Below are positions 43,765 to 52,861 of a stretch of DNA of 64,000 bases, in pieces. Within the stretch, counting starts at the first letter, position 1. Each line of letters starts with the position of its first letter. The notes below the pieces were generated by a model. That model searched no databases, was not told the DNA's origin, and was given only the letters and a program-made list of their open reading frames with translations. The position numbers and the translations under genes are program-made. This DNA is from Mycolicibacterium komanii (GTDB taxonomy: Bacteria; Actinomycetota; Actinomycetes; Mycobacteriales; Mycobacteriaceae): assembly GCF_001050035.1 (NCBI RefSeq), contig NZ_CVTA01000022.1:248001-312000 (forward strand). Direction: 5' to 3'.

Positions 43765-44547
43765 ATGGGTGTTCTCGACGGTCAGACGGCGTTCGTTCTC
43801 GGTGCATCGGCGGGTATCGCCCAGGCCTCAGCCAGACTGCTCGCGATCGACGGTGCGACGTTGTACTTGCTGGGGCGATCCATGAAGCGGCTCGAAGCGA
43901 CGCGCGACCGAATTCATGAGGCCGCGCCGGACGCGGAGATCGTGCTGCAGAAGGGGGACCCCGAAGACGAGGACACCGTGAAAGCGGCGGCACAGTCCGC
44001 CCACGATGTCCACGGTCGGTTGAACATCATCATCGGCACGGTGGCCGGCGGCGGCACGGGGCCGCTCGTCGAACAGGACCTCGAAACCTTCACGAATTTC
44101 GTGATGGGCAACCTGCGTTCGAACTTTCTGGCGTTGCGCTATTCGGCGCCGCTGATGACGGACGGCGGCTCGATCGTGTTCATCTCGTCGACATCCGCCA
44201 AGATTCCGATGGAGGGGTTGGGTCACTACTCTGCGGGCAAGGCCGCGCTCGAGATGTTCATTCGTGTCGCCGCCTCAGAACTGGGCCCGCGCGGGATCCG
44301 GGTCAACGCGGTACGTCCGGGTTTGACGGAAGCGGCCACTACTCAGGGCTACATCCACCTCGAGGAGTTGACGAGCAGCTTCCTGGAACGGGTACCGCTG
44401 GGCAGGCTGGGTGTCTCCGATGACATCGCTCCCGGCGTGCGCTACCTGGCAGGACCGGAATCCGGCTGGATGACGGGCCAGAGTTTCGCGATCGACGGAG
44501 GCAATGAGGTGCGGGGCGCACCCCGCGGACCGATGTTCACGGTCTAG
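43765..44547 (+). CDS. SDR oxidoreductase
   Basis: 260 residues from ATG 43765, favoured over GTG 43747 because an extended -10 sits immediately upstream. VLGASAGIAQASARLLA has GxxxGIA instead of GxxxGIG; FISSTSAKI and YSAGK complete the active site; C-terminal SGWMTGQSFAIDGGNEV is typical of enoyl-ACP-reductase-like SDRs. Converges on DapB-like paralogue 5 with a 4-bp overlap. Confidence 0.84.
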   Translation: MGVLDGQTAFVLGASAGIAQASARLLAIDGATLYLLGRSMKRLEATRDRIHEAAPDAEIVLQKGDPEDEDTVKAAAQSAHDVHGRLNIIIGTVAGGGTGPLVEQDLETFTNFVMGNLRSNFLALRYSAPLMTDGGSIVFISSTSAKIPMEGLGHYSAGKAALEMFIRVAASELGPRGIRVNAVRPGLTEAATTQGYIHLEELTSSFLERVPLGRLGVSDDIAPGVRYLAGPESGWMTGQSFAIDGGNEVRGAPRGPMFTV

Positions 44548-45623
44548 CCGAAGTCCAGCGCGTTACGGGGGGCCGTGATCGGCAGATCCAGCGACGTGGC
44601 GATTCCCGGCGCCGCGTCGACGACGTAGGGGATGGCGTTGACGACCCGCATGGCCGTCGCCTCCATCGCGTTGGCGTTGGCCGACTCTGGCGTGTCCTCG
44701 GTGCCGAGGTTCAGGTCACATCGGATGTGGGGTTGCCCGTCGATGATCAGCCGGTAGGTGCCGTTGGGCGCCGAGGCCCACTCGGGTGCCAGGTCGGGCG
44801 CCATCCGATTGATGTGCTCGATGGTGATCACGGGGTGGCCGTCGACGATGCCGGTGGTCTCGGCCCGCACCGCGCCGCAGGTTCCCGCGGGAATGGTTCC
44901 ACACGCGACATGCAGATCTCGCGGGGTGAGCACCCGCTCGTAGGACTCGGTGACCTTCTCGAGCTCAACACCAAGAGCTCTGGCCACCAACCCGATCGGC
45001 GGTCCCCAGGCGAACTGTTGGGCACCGTCGAGTTCGAGGAGCGGCGTGAAATCGAGGGGTTTGCCGAAACCCATGGCGTCGATCATGAGGTCCCGGTTGG
45101 GGTATGCCGAGTAGTCGAAGATCTCCTGCGCCCGTATGGACCGGATGGTGTTGGACAGCGTGCTCAGCAGCACCGCGAGTTGGTCGCCGGCGAAACCGGG
45201 TTCGATACCCGACGTGTAGATCGTGGCTCCTCCGGACAACGCGGCGGCACGGACCTGATCGGCCAGCTGCGGGATCCACCTGTCGGGGAACATCATTCCC
45301 GGGGTGTTGGTGGTCACCACGTTGAGTCCGGCATTGAGCAGACGGACGTAGTCGCGCACCGCGGCGGCGTCCATCTCCGGGCTGGCCGCGCCGTAGACCA
45401 CGCAATCGGGCCTGGCGGCGATGATGTCGTCGAGATCACCGGTGGTGATCATCCCGATCGGGCCCAACCCGACGATCTCGCCGGCGTCGCGTCCAACCTT
45501 CTCGGTGCTGTGTACCCACACCCCGACCAGGTCAAGGTGTGGCCGGCGAACGATCGCACGGATCGACAGGCTGCTGATCCAACCGGTGGATATGACGGCG
45601 ACCCGTAATGGCTTGTCAGTCAC
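44544..45623 (-). CDS. DapB-like reductase, paralogue 5 (altered cofactor loop)
   Basis: 359 residues, GTG with GGAG. RVAVISTGWISSLSIRAI replaces the usual WATGxxG: the second glycine of GxxG is serine, so nucleotide binding may be changed. Otherwise VHSTEKVGRDAGEIVG, GIEPGFAGDQLAVL and VVNAIPYVVDAAPGI keep the family pattern. Downstream of an operator-like site and -10. Confidence 0.76.
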   Translation of the reverse strand: MTDKPLRVAVISTGWISSLSIRAIVRRPHLDLVGVWVHSTEKVGRDAGEIVGLGPIGMITTGDLDDIIAARPDCVVYGAASPEMDAAAVRDYVRLLNAGLNVVTTNTPGMMFPDRWIPQLADQVRAAALSGGATIYTSGIEPGFAGDQLAVLLSTLSNTIRSIRAQEIFDYSAYPNRDLMIDAMGFGKPLDFTPLLELDGAQQFAWGPPIGLVARALGVELEKVTESYERVLTPRDLHVACGTIPAGTCGAVRAETTGIVDGHPVITIEHINRMAPDLAPEWASAPNGTYRLIIDGQPHIRCDLNLGTEDTPESANANAMEATAMRVVNAIPYVVDAAPGIATSLDLPITAPRNALDFG

Positions 45624-45691
45624 GGATTGAGCTCCTTCGGTATCCCAGAGCGGGGATCGGGGAGGTGGCCCGGTTCCAATGCCTCGTCGCG

Positions 45692-45720
45692 AATGTACCG
45701 GAGTGAGAATCCAAGTTTCC
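45692..45720 (-). promoter_or_regulatory. Operator-like site and -10 upstream of paralogue 5
   Basis: Minus strand 45720-45705 reads GGAAAC TTGG ATTCTC; eight bases further TACATT (45697-45692) is a TANNNT -10. The operator lies in the spacer above the -10. The remaining sequence between 45624 and 45794 shows no supported gene. Confidence 0.5.
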
Positions 45721-45794
45721 GAGAATGGAAAACCGTCTTCGCGAGAGCTACCGGGCGCCCCACGGTGTCCGGACCGAACGCCGACGCTGCCGCC

Positions 45795-47405
45795 TCACCT
45801 CTCTGACAAGAGATCACTGAGCTGCTTGGCGAGGTCCGACTTCTTGACCTTGCCCGTGGCAGTGAACGGCAGCGCCTCTTTGTCGGTCACCCAGATGAAC
45901 TTCGGAACCTTGTATGCCGACAGGCGGCTACGGACATCTGCCCGCAGCGCTTCGGCATCCAGCTGCGCGTCGCCCCGCGGAACCACCGCCGCGGCGACGA
46001 TCGTTCCGCTGTGGCCGTCCTCGGCACCGACGACATACGCCTCGAGAACGCCGTCGCAACTCGACAGGGCCGATTCCACTTCTCCCGGTGTGACGTTGGT
46101 TCCGCCACTGGTTTTGATCAGGTCGCCCAACCTCCCGGTGAACTTGATCCAGCCGTCGTCGGACTGGATTCCGCAGTCACCCGTGCGGTAATAGCCGTCG
46201 GGCGTGAACACGTCCTCACGCTCACGCTTGTACAGCCGCTGCATGAGCGAGTAGCCACGCACCCAGATCTCGCCGTTGCTGCCCGGGGGAACAGGGTCTC
46301 CCGTCTCCGGGTCGACGAGAACATGCGACAACCCCTCGATCGAATAGCCGCCCGTCACCGAGCGATCGGCCGGCTGCGGTGGATACGGGTCGACGCCGAT
46401 GTGATTGCCGCAGAGTTCGGTCATCCCCAGCGCATTGGGACCTTTCGGCCGGCGCTCGGGGGGCACCATGGCGGGCATGCTGGTGCGCTGGACCGAGCTG
46501 AGGTCGCGCCGCGCGAAGTCCGGGTGCTCGGCCAACGACTTGCCTTGTTGTGGCCACCCCAGCGTGATGGTCGCACGATGACGCTCGATCAACTCGAGCG
46601 CGTCAGCCGCGTCGAACGCGGGCTGGGTCACCAGCGTCGCACCGTGGTGGATCACGGCATGGATGCCGGTGATCAGGCCGCCGACCCAGAAGAACGGCAT
46701 CGCCGTGAACATCACGGTGGTGTTCGTGACGCCGTAGTCGAAGGTCAGGTTGTACGTGTGGCGCACCAACGTACCCTGCGTGTGCACAGGGCCTTTCGGA
46801 TCTCCGGTGCTACCCGAGGTGTAGATGATCATCGCGTCGTCGGCCGGCGTCACGCACGACTCGACCTCCGCCAAGAAGTCGGCGCCGTATCGCGTATCCG
46901 CGCTGACGGACAGCGTCGTCGCCCACGCCCGGTCACAGCGTCCCCACACCGCGATCGTGCGCAGAAACGGCGCGCCGGTGACGGCCAGGTTGCCAGGACT
47001 GCCCTGGTCGGCAAGGCCGGGCAGCGCTTCCTCGAGGCGGTCGAGGAAGTTGTGGCCACGGAAGCTCGAGAGGGCGAGGATTGCGCGCAGATCGGCGTGG
47101 CGGGCGGTCCAGGCCAGCTCAGACGCCTTGTAGAACGTGTTCAACGGCACCGCGACCGCGCCGATGCGCGTAATCGCGAACCAGGCGACCGCCCAGTCGA
47201 CGCTGTTGGGCATCAGGATGCCGACGTGGTCGCCCTTTCCGAAGCCCTCATCGAGCAACGCCGTCGCCAACCGGGCCGACCGCTGGTCCAGGTCGGCGTA
47301 GGTCAGCGTCTGACCATCCGAGATGAGAAACGGCTTGTCTCCGAACTGCGCCGCAGACGATCTGACGAGGGCGGGGATCGTGGGCGTTAGTGTCGGAAAA
47401 GGCAC
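45795..47405 (-). CDS. Acyl-CoA synthetase (FadD-type AMP-forming ligase)
   Basis: 536 residues, GTG with AAGGA. P-loop TSGSTGDPKGPVHTQG (about 191-206), ALGMTELCG motif, YYRTGDCG, GRLGDLIKTSGGTNV and the terminal catalytic lysine in ATGKVKKSDL. It should convert a carboxylic acid of the pathway to its CoA thioester, feeding the acyl-CoA dehydrogenases. Divergent from a SnoaL-like gene across a symmetric operator. Confidence 0.93.
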   Translation of the reverse strand: MPFPTLTPTIPALVRSSAAQFGDKPFLISDGQTLTYADLDQRSARLATALLDEGFGKGDHVGILMPNSVDWAVAWFAITRIGAVAVPLNTFYKASELAWTARHADLRAILALSSFRGHNFLDRLEEALPGLADQGSPGNLAVTGAPFLRTIAVWGRCDRAWATTLSVSADTRYGADFLAEVESCVTPADDAMIIYTSGSTGDPKGPVHTQGTLVRHTYNLTFDYGVTNTTVMFTAMPFFWVGGLITGIHAVIHHGATLVTQPAFDAADALELIERHRATITLGWPQQGKSLAEHPDFARRDLSSVQRTSMPAMVPPERRPKGPNALGMTELCGNHIGVDPYPPQPADRSVTGGYSIEGLSHVLVDPETGDPVPPGSNGEIWVRGYSLMQRLYKREREDVFTPDGYYRTGDCGIQSDDGWIKFTGRLGDLIKTSGGTNVTPGEVESALSSCDGVLEAYVVGAEDGHSGTIVAAAVVPRGDAQLDAEALRADVRSRLSAYKVPKFIWVTDKEALPFTATGKVKKSDLAKQLSDLLSER

Positions 47406-47482
47406 GGGGTGGATTCCTTAGCGGTCCTGCGCTCGGACGGGGACGGGCTGGTCTCAACAGGATAGCCATCCTCACCGAAAAC

Positions 47483-47523
47483 GAGAATATCGGTTCTCGC
47501 GGGTTGTCCCCGGCCATTAGACT
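47483..47523. promoter_or_regulatory. Symmetric operator between FadD and SnoaL-like genes
   Basis: GAGAAT ATCG GTTCTC (47483-47498). TAGACT (47518-47523), a TANNNT -10, ends six bases before ATG 47530, so the + transcript is probably leaderless. The minus-strand FadD start is 78 bp away. Confidence 0.55.
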
Positions 47524-47529
47524 CCGGCC

Positions 47530-48078
47530 ATGTCGATGTCCGACCGGGTGGATCGACTCGAGTCCAGCATCGAGATCGCCCAACTGCCCAGCCGCTACGC
47601 CATGGCGCTCGATGCGCGAGATCTCGATGCCCTGGTGGCGTTGTTCGTCGACGACGTCGCCGCCGGGGCGGAGGGCACGGGCAGGGCGGCCCTCAAACGG
47701 TGGTATGACGACGTGTTGCGGAGGTTCTATCGAAGCATCCACTTGATCTGCGGGCATGTATTCGACTTCGCCGATCCTGACCATGCGACGGGCTCGACCT
47801 ACTGCCGGGCCGAGCATGAGGACGGCGACGGGTGGTATGTCATCACGATGCGCTACGACGACGTCTACGAGCGTCGTAACGGCGCCTGGTACTTCGTCAA
47901 GCGACGCGAGCATCCCTGGTACTCCGTCGATGTGACCGAGCGGCCCGGGCCGGAATTCATCCGGTGGCCCACCGATGTACCGCTGCGCGCCCAGATGCCC
48001 CACCGGATGCCGACCTGGCGGGCATTCTGGGACAGCGGTGACCCGACCCTTCCCGAGCGCCTGTCCCGGCGGCCGTAG
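47530..48078 (+). CDS. SnoaL-like/NTF2-fold protein
   Basis: 182 residues, ATG. NTF2-like cone fold: IEIAQLPSRYAMALDARDLDALVALFVDDV (two blocks, about 15-45), a central SIHLICGHVFDF, and YEREHPWY-like REHPWYSVDVTERPGPEFIRWP. Such proteins act as dehydratases, isomerases or hydroxylases on polycyclic or terpenoid substrates. Divergent from the CoA ligase. A steroid-isomerase-like role is possible but unproven. Confidence 0.75.
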   Translation: MSMSDRVDRLESSIEIAQLPSRYAMALDARDLDALVALFVDDVAAGAEGTGRAALKRWYDDVLRRFYRSIHLICGHVFDFADPDHATGSTYCRAEHEDGDGWYVITMRYDDVYERRNGAWYFVKRREHPWYSVDVTERPGPEFIRWPTDVPLRAQMPHRMPTWRAFWDSGDPTLPERLSRRP

Positions 48079-48098
48079 CGCGCATACAAGCCCCACGA

Positions 48099-48133
48099 TA
48101 GTGTGATTCTCAAATCTGAAAATGTTCGTTAAC
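48099..48133 (+). promoter_or_regulatory. -10 and operator-like site upstream of CaiB-type gene
   Basis: TAGTGT (48099-48104) is a plausible -10; 14 bases downstream GAAAAT GTTC GTTAAC (48118-48133) fits the operator pattern at 11 of 12 positions and lies inside the transcript start region. Confidence 0.45.
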
Positions 48134-48150
48134 GCTTGTAGGAGGACGAC

Positions 48151-49371
48151 ATTTCCGTCGATAACGTGCTCAGCGGAGTTCGGGTGCTGGAGGTCGCCGC
48201 ATGGACATTCGTGCCGTCGGCTGGCGCAGTGCTCGCCGAGTGGGGTGCCGAGGTCATCAAGGTCGAACCGCGGGACGGCGGTGATCCGCAGCGTGGCCTC
48301 GTCACCATGGGGATCGTCGATGAGGGTGGTGGTTCGGTCAACTACATGATCGAGATCCCGAATCGCGGCAAGAAATCGATCGGCGTCGATCTGAGCACGC
48401 CGGGCGGCCGGGATGTGGTGCACGCACTGGCCAAGACCTGCGATGTGTTTCTGACCAGCTATCTGCCCGATCGCCGCCGGAAGTTCGGCATCGACGTCGA
48501 CGATATCCGGGCGGTCAATCCGAGCATTGTGTACGTGCGGGGATCCGGCCACGGCCCCAAGGGGCCGGACGCAGACAAGCCGGGCTATGACGGTGTCTCG
48601 TACTGGGCGCGCGGCGGGATCGCCACCGCGCTGACGGAGGAGAAGGACGAGCTCGTCCGCTCCCGCCCGGCATTCGGTGACCTCCTCGGCGGCATGACCA
48701 TCGCAGGCGGTATCGCCGCGGCGCTGTACAAGAAGGCGACGACCGGCGAGGGATCGGTCGTCGACGTGTCGCTGCTCGGACTTGCGGCCTGGAACCTCAG
48801 CCCCGACGTCGCGGTGAGCCAAATCCACGGTGGCAGCGCCATTCCCAAGTTCGGTCATGCGGATGCACCCAATCCGCTTGTGGGGACGTACCGCACGAAG
48901 GACGGACGCTACGTCCAGTTGATGATGCTGCAACTCGACAAGTTCTACGCCGAAGCGATGCACGTGATCGGGCTTCCGGATCTGATCGATGACCCGCGCT
49001 TCGCCGACCCGGCATCACGGTTCGAGAACCGGGTCACCCTCATCGCCTTGCTCGACGAGGCATTCGCCAAGCGCACCCTGGCCGAGTGGCGGGAGACGCT
49101 GGCACCGCTCTCGGGTGCGTGGGGAATTGTGCAGACCCCGGGTGAACTCTGCGACGACCCCGCCATCACGGCCAACGGATATGTCGCTCATACCCAGACC
49201 GTCAACGGTGTGCCGTTCTCGCTGCCCACCAATCCCGTTCAGTTCAACGAGCGGTCGGTCATTCCCGGTGGTGCGCCCGAGCACGGTCAGCACACCGAGG
49301 AAATCCTCATGGACGCCGGGATCGAGTGGGACACCATCGAAGAACTCAAGGAATCCGGAGCCATTTTGTGA
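48151..49371 (+). CDS. CaiB/BaiF family CoA-transferase
   Basis: 406 codons if started at ATT 48151, which sits five bases after a perfect AGGAGG; the first conventional start is GTG 48166 (401 residues), 21 bases from that site. Class III fold: LSGVRVLEVAAWTFVPSAGAVLAEWGAEVIKVE split over the first 35 residues, and PGYDGVSYWARGGI with the probable catalytic Asp. It should move CoA between a pathway acid and a donor. Overlaps P450 (C) by GTGA. Confidence 0.88.
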   Translation: MSVDNVLSGVRVLEVAAWTFVPSAGAVLAEWGAEVIKVEPRDGGDPQRGLVTMGIVDEGGGSVNYMIEIPNRGKKSIGVDLSTPGGRDVVHALAKTCDVFLTSYLPDRRRKFGIDVDDIRAVNPSIVYVRGSGHGPKGPDADKPGYDGVSYWARGGIATALTEEKDELVRSRPAFGDLLGGMTIAGGIAAALYKKATTGEGSVVDVSLLGLAAWNLSPDVAVSQIHGGSAIPKFGHADAPNPLVGTYRTKDGRYVQLMMLQLDKFYAEAMHVIGLPDLIDDPRFADPASRFENRVTLIALLDEAFAKRTLAEWRETLAPLSGAWGIVQTPGELCDDPAITANGYVAHTQTVNGVPFSLPTNPVQFNERSVIPGGAPEHGQHTEEILMDAGIEWDTIEELKESGAIL

Positions 49372-50597
49372 ATGCGCCCTCGCACGAGGTCGATGGACGG
49401 CCCGTCGAATTCGACCCGTTCTCGCAAGACTTCTTCGACGGCGCGTACGACACCTACCGCCGCCTGCGCGACGAGGCGCCGGTCTACTACAGCAAGAAGT
49501 GGGACTTCTGGGCGCTGACGCGCTACGACGACGTCGCACCCGCCACGAAGGACCACGAGACCTTCTCGTCGGCCAAGGGCGCCACCCTCGACATGGTCAA
49601 GGCTCACGACGATGCCATCCCGGTGCCGAAGGTGATCATCTCGATGGATCCGCCGGAGCATCAGAAGATGAGGCGCTTGGTCAGCAACGTCTTCACGCCC
49701 CGCGCGATCGCCGCGCTGGAAGACATGGTGCGCGAGAAGGTCTACGAACGGATCGAAGCGCTGAACCCCGAGCAGTTCGACGCCGTCGCCGACTTTTCGG
49801 CCCTGTTCCCGAACGAGGTCATCACGACCATGCTCGGCGTGCCGAAGCAGGACCGCGACCAGATCCGACGCTGGCTGGATCTCCTACTCGAACGGCGTCC
49901 CGGTGAGATCGCCGTTCCCAGAGAGGGATACGAGGCCTCGATGAACACCGGCCTCTACTACTACGACCTCGTGCAGCAGCGCCGCGCGGCGCCGCAGGAC
50001 GACATGATCAGCCGTCTCATCGAGACCGAGATCGAACGCGACGGTGTGGTGGAGAAGCTCACCGATGTCGACATCACCGGCTTCGCCACGATGCTCGGAG
50101 GCGCCGGCGCGGAAACGGTCACCAAACTGGTGGGAAATGCGATGGTCGCGTTCGCCGACTTCCCCGACCAGTGGCGCAAACTTCGCGATGACCGCAGCAA
50201 GATCCCCGCCGCGGTCGAGGAACTACTGCGATACGAAGCGCCGTCGCAGTATCAGGTCCGCACCGCGACGCGCGATGTCACTTACTATGGCACCACGATT
50301 CCGAAGGATGCCGCCGTGTTGCTCGTGACGGGGTCCGCCCTGCGCGACGAGCGGATGTTCGACGACCCCGACCGCCTCGACATCGACCGCGACCGCAGGA
50401 TGGGCTTCAACCTCGCCTTCGGTTATGGCGTGCACAGTTGCCTCGGGGCGGCATTGGCACGCATGGAAAGTCGTATCGCACTCGATGCGCTGCTCGACTT
50501 CATCCCCGAATACGAAGTCGACCGTGACGGTCTCGGGCGCGTGGCGATGTCCAATGTGTGCGGCTACTCAAACGTCCCGGTGCGCCGCAAGGGCTGA
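49368..50597 (+). CDS. Cytochrome P450 (C)
   Basis: 409 residues from GTG 49368, overlapping the CoA-transferase stop; the open frame to 49326 is rejected. I-helix GGAGAETVTKL, ExxR in EELLRYE, haem loop FGYGVHSCLGAALAR. N-terminal pattern FDPFSQDFFDGAYDTYRRLRDEAPVYY resembles P450 (B). Coupled to the CoA-transferase and facing the TetR of the igr-like operon 13 bp away. Confidence 0.94.
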   Translation: MNAPSHEVDGRPVEFDPFSQDFFDGAYDTYRRLRDEAPVYYSKKWDFWALTRYDDVAPATKDHETFSSAKGATLDMVKAHDDAIPVPKVIISMDPPEHQKMRRLVSNVFTPRAIAALEDMVREKVYERIEALNPEQFDAVADFSALFPNEVITTMLGVPKQDRDQIRRWLDLLLERRPGEIAVPREGYEASMNTGLYYYDLVQQRRAAPQDDMISRLIETEIERDGVVEKLTDVDITGFATMLGGAGAETVTKLVGNAMVAFADFPDQWRKLRDDRSKIPAAVEELLRYEAPSQYQVRTATRDVTYYGTTIPKDAAVLLVTGSALRDERMFDDPDRLDIDRDRRMGFNLAFGYGVHSCLGAALARMESRIALDALLDFIPEYEVDRDGLGRVAMSNVCGYSNVPVRRKG

Positions 50598-50610
50598 GGC
50601 GGCGCGGCGG

Positions 50611-51225
50611 CTACCGCCGGCGTCGACCGCTGTCGACGAATCCGTTCACGGCGTATGCGCGCACGAATTCGGCCACGGCGTCGTCGTCGCGCATGTCGAT
50701 CACTGCTGACGGAGTCGTGAACAGTGAGAACAACATTCGGGCGAACCACTCACACGCCGACGGCACGTCAAGGTCGGAGCGAACCTCGCCCGTCAGCTTG
50801 GCCGCGGTCACATAAGGGGTCAGAAAATCGGCGCACTCCTTCAGGAGCGTGGCGGCGTTCTTGGTCATCATGAGGCTGACCTCCGCTGCGTCGAAGTACA
50901 CCTCGGGTTCGACCACCCGACGCGCCTGGGCGACGAAGACCGCGGCGCGCGTCAACCGCCCCTCCAGCGTGCTGCCCCCGTGGCGGTCGATGGCCTTGGC
51001 CATGTTGCGGTAGAACCGTTGTGACGCCGCCTCGGCGCACGCTTCGACGATCGTCTCCTTGTCCCGGAAGTACTCGTAGAAGGTGCTGCGTGACACGTCG
51101 GCCGTGCGGGCGATGTCGACGATGGTCGTCTTGGCCAGCCCGCGCGTGCGGAAGCAGGAGAAGGCAGCCGAGATGATGACATCCCGGGTGTCGACCTCCA
51201 CCGATTGGGTCATGTCCGACGCCAC
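50611..51225 (-). CDS. TetR-family regulator, last gene of the igr-like operon
   Basis: 204 residues. Helix-turn-helix TTIVDIARTADVSRSTFYEYF at about 33-53 (two overlapping blocks), with DKETIV after. It lies 17 bp after the Ltp2-like gene in the same direction, so it is probably co-transcribed, and may respond to a CoA intermediate of the pathway. Candidate regulator for the operon or for the GAGAAT-type operators. Confidence 0.88.
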   Translation of the reverse strand: MASDMTQSVEVDTRDVIISAAFSCFRTRGLAKTTIVDIARTADVSRSTFYEYFRDKETIVEACAEAASQRFYRNMAKAIDRHGGSTLEGRLTRAAVFVAQARRVVEPEVYFDAAEVSLMMTKNAATLLKECADFLTPYVTAAKLTGEVRSDLDVPSACEWFARMLFSLFTTPSAVIDMRDDDAVAEFVRAYAVNGFVDSGRRRR

Positions 51226-51242
51226 CGCACGACATTAACCGC

Positions 51243-52415
51243 TCAGCGGTCCGGTGCCAGGATGAGGCCGCTGGTCGGGACGCCGGTGCCCGAGGTCACC
51301 AGCACGTGTTCGACATCGTCGACCTGGTTGTATGAGGTGCCGCGGACCTGGCGGACGCCTTCGGTGATGCCGTTCATCCCGTGGATGTAAGCCTCGCCCA
51401 GCAGCCCGCCGTTGGTGTTGATGGGCATCCGGCCGCCCAGCGAGAGCTCGTCGACGGACACGAAGTCGTTGGCTTCACCGCGCCCGCAGAATCCGAGCTC
51501 TTCCAGCTGGGTGAACACGAACGGGGTGAAGTGGTCGTACAAAAACGCGGTCGAGATGTCTTCCGGCTTCAATCCGGAGTTGCGCCAGAGCTTGTCGCCG
51601 ACCACGCCCATCTCGGGCAAGCCGGTGATGTCGTCACGGTAGTAACTCGTCATCACCTCGCCGTCGTATGCGGCGCCCTGGGCCGCAGCCGTGATCACGG
51701 CAGGCGGCTTGGCGAGATCACGGGCACGCTCAACACTGGTCACCACCATCGCCACCCCGCCGTCGCTCTCCTGACAGCAGTCGAGCAGACGCAACACCGG
51801 CTCGATGATCCAGCGCGACTCCTGGTGCTGTTCGAGGGTGATCGGCTTTTCGTAGAACCAGGCATCGGGATTCTTGGCCGCATGCTTGCGGTCGATGACG
51901 GAAATCTTGCCGAAGTCGGCGTTGGTGACGCCGTACGTGCTCATGTAGCGCTGAGCGTGCAGGGCAACCCACGCCGCCGGTGTCATGAATCCGAACGGGG
52001 CATACGGGGCCATCCACAGCGGGGTGACGCCGGGCTGGCGACCGGCGCCGCCGAACCGAAACCCGGAGCGCTCGTTGAAAGCCCGGTAGCACACCACGGC
52101 CTCGGCCGCGCCCGTCGCGACCGCCATCGCGGCCTGCATCACCGTGCCCGCGGCGGCACCGCCGCCGTGCGGTACCCGGGTGAAGAAGGTGAGGTTCTCG
52201 ATCCCGACGTTGCGAGCGACCTCGATCTCTTCGTTCTCGTCGACGGAGAACGTCACCATGCCGTCGATGTCCTTGGGGCTCAGGCCCGCATCTTCGATGG
52301 CCGCCTTGACCGCTTCGCAGGCCAGTTGCATCTCGGTCCGCCCGGATTCCTTGGAGAATTCGGTCTGACCGATGCCGACGAGCGCCGCCTTGCCGCCGAT
52401 GCCGTCTTTGGTCAC
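51243..52415 (-). CDS. Ltp2-like thiolase-fold retro-aldolase
   Basis: 390 residues from GTG 52415, overlapping the MaoC stop (GTGA); the open frame to 52934 is discarded. Thiolase-like lipid-transfer-protein family. Tyr293 (FLYDHFTPF) and Tyr343 (GLLGEAYIHGMN) align with the two catalytic tyrosines reported for steroid aldolase Ltp2 (Y294/Y344). Expected reaction: retro-aldol release of a short acyl-CoA from a beta-hydroxyacyl-CoA, with a DUF35 partner, which is encoded three genes upstream. Confidence 0.88.
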   Translation of the reverse strand: MTKDGIGGKAALVGIGQTEFSKESGRTEMQLACEAVKAAIEDAGLSPKDIDGMVTFSVDENEEIEVARNVGIENLTFFTRVPHGGGAAAGTVMQAAMAVATGAAEAVVCYRAFNERSGFRFGGAGRQPGVTPLWMAPYAPFGFMTPAAWVALHAQRYMSTYGVTNADFGKISVIDRKHAAKNPDAWFYEKPITLEQHQESRWIIEPVLRLLDCCQESDGGVAMVVTSVERARDLAKPPAVITAAAQGAAYDGEVMTSYYRDDITGLPEMGVVGDKLWRNSGLKPEDISTAFLYDHFTPFVFTQLEELGFCGRGEANDFVSVDELSLGGRMPINTNGGLLGEAYIHGMNGITEGVRQVRGTSYNQVDDVEHVLVTSGTGVPTSGLILAPDR

Positions 52416-52861
52416 GAGACGCCCTCGAGCAGGCTCAGCACCGCCGTGCCCTTGACGTGATCGCCCAGGCTGTTGGTGCCCTTGAAGGTGACCTCGATGA
52501 GCCCCTCGCCGTCCGCCGAGGACTTGTCGGTCACGCTGCCTTCGAACCGCAGCGGGTCGTTCGGATAGGCGGGCACACCGAGCCGGATGGACAGCTTCTT
52601 GACCATGGCCTCGGGACCCGCCCAGTCGTGTAGAAACTTCACACACAGCCCGTTGGTCGTCAGGATGTTGAGGAAGATGTCCTTGGAGCCTTGGGAATTG
52701 GCGAAGTCGCGGTCGTGGTGCACCGGCATGTAGTCGCGGGACGCTATCGCGCCGGCGACGATCAACGTGGTGGTGACGGGAATGTCGAGCGGCGTCACCT
52801 GGTCGCCGACGTTGACGTCGTTGAACGCGAGTGTGGTGGTGCGCTTCAGGGTCGAGGTCAT
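52412..52861 (-). CDS. ChsH1-like MaoC hydratase subunit
   Basis: 149 residues. Hot-dog fold with hydratase motif ASRDYMPVHHDRDFANSQGSK split around the catalytic His and Asp (about 42-55), followed by DIFLNILTTNGLCVKF as in ChsH1. It should pair with the ChsH2-like MaoC protein to hydrate an enoyl-CoA with a bulky ring substituent. ATG overlaps the acyl-CoA dehydrogenase stop. Confidence 0.87.
   Translation of the reverse strand: MTSTLKRTTTLAFNDVNVGDQVTPLDIPVTTTLIVAGAIASRDYMPVHHDRDFANSQGSKDIFLNILTTNGLCVKFLHDWAGPEAMVKKLSIRLGVPAYPNDPLRFEGSVTDKSSADGEGLIEVTFKGTNSLGDHVKGTAVLSLLEGVS

Noticed and set aside
45620..45817. 65-aa minus-strand ORF between FadD and DapB-like paralogue 5
   Set aside because: No domain, no ribosome site, and it overlaps the operator and -10 of the downstream gene.
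47248..48963. 571-codon minus-strand frame across FadD start, SnoaL-like and CaiB genes
   Set aside because: Crosses two promoters and three supported genes in another frame; no domain.
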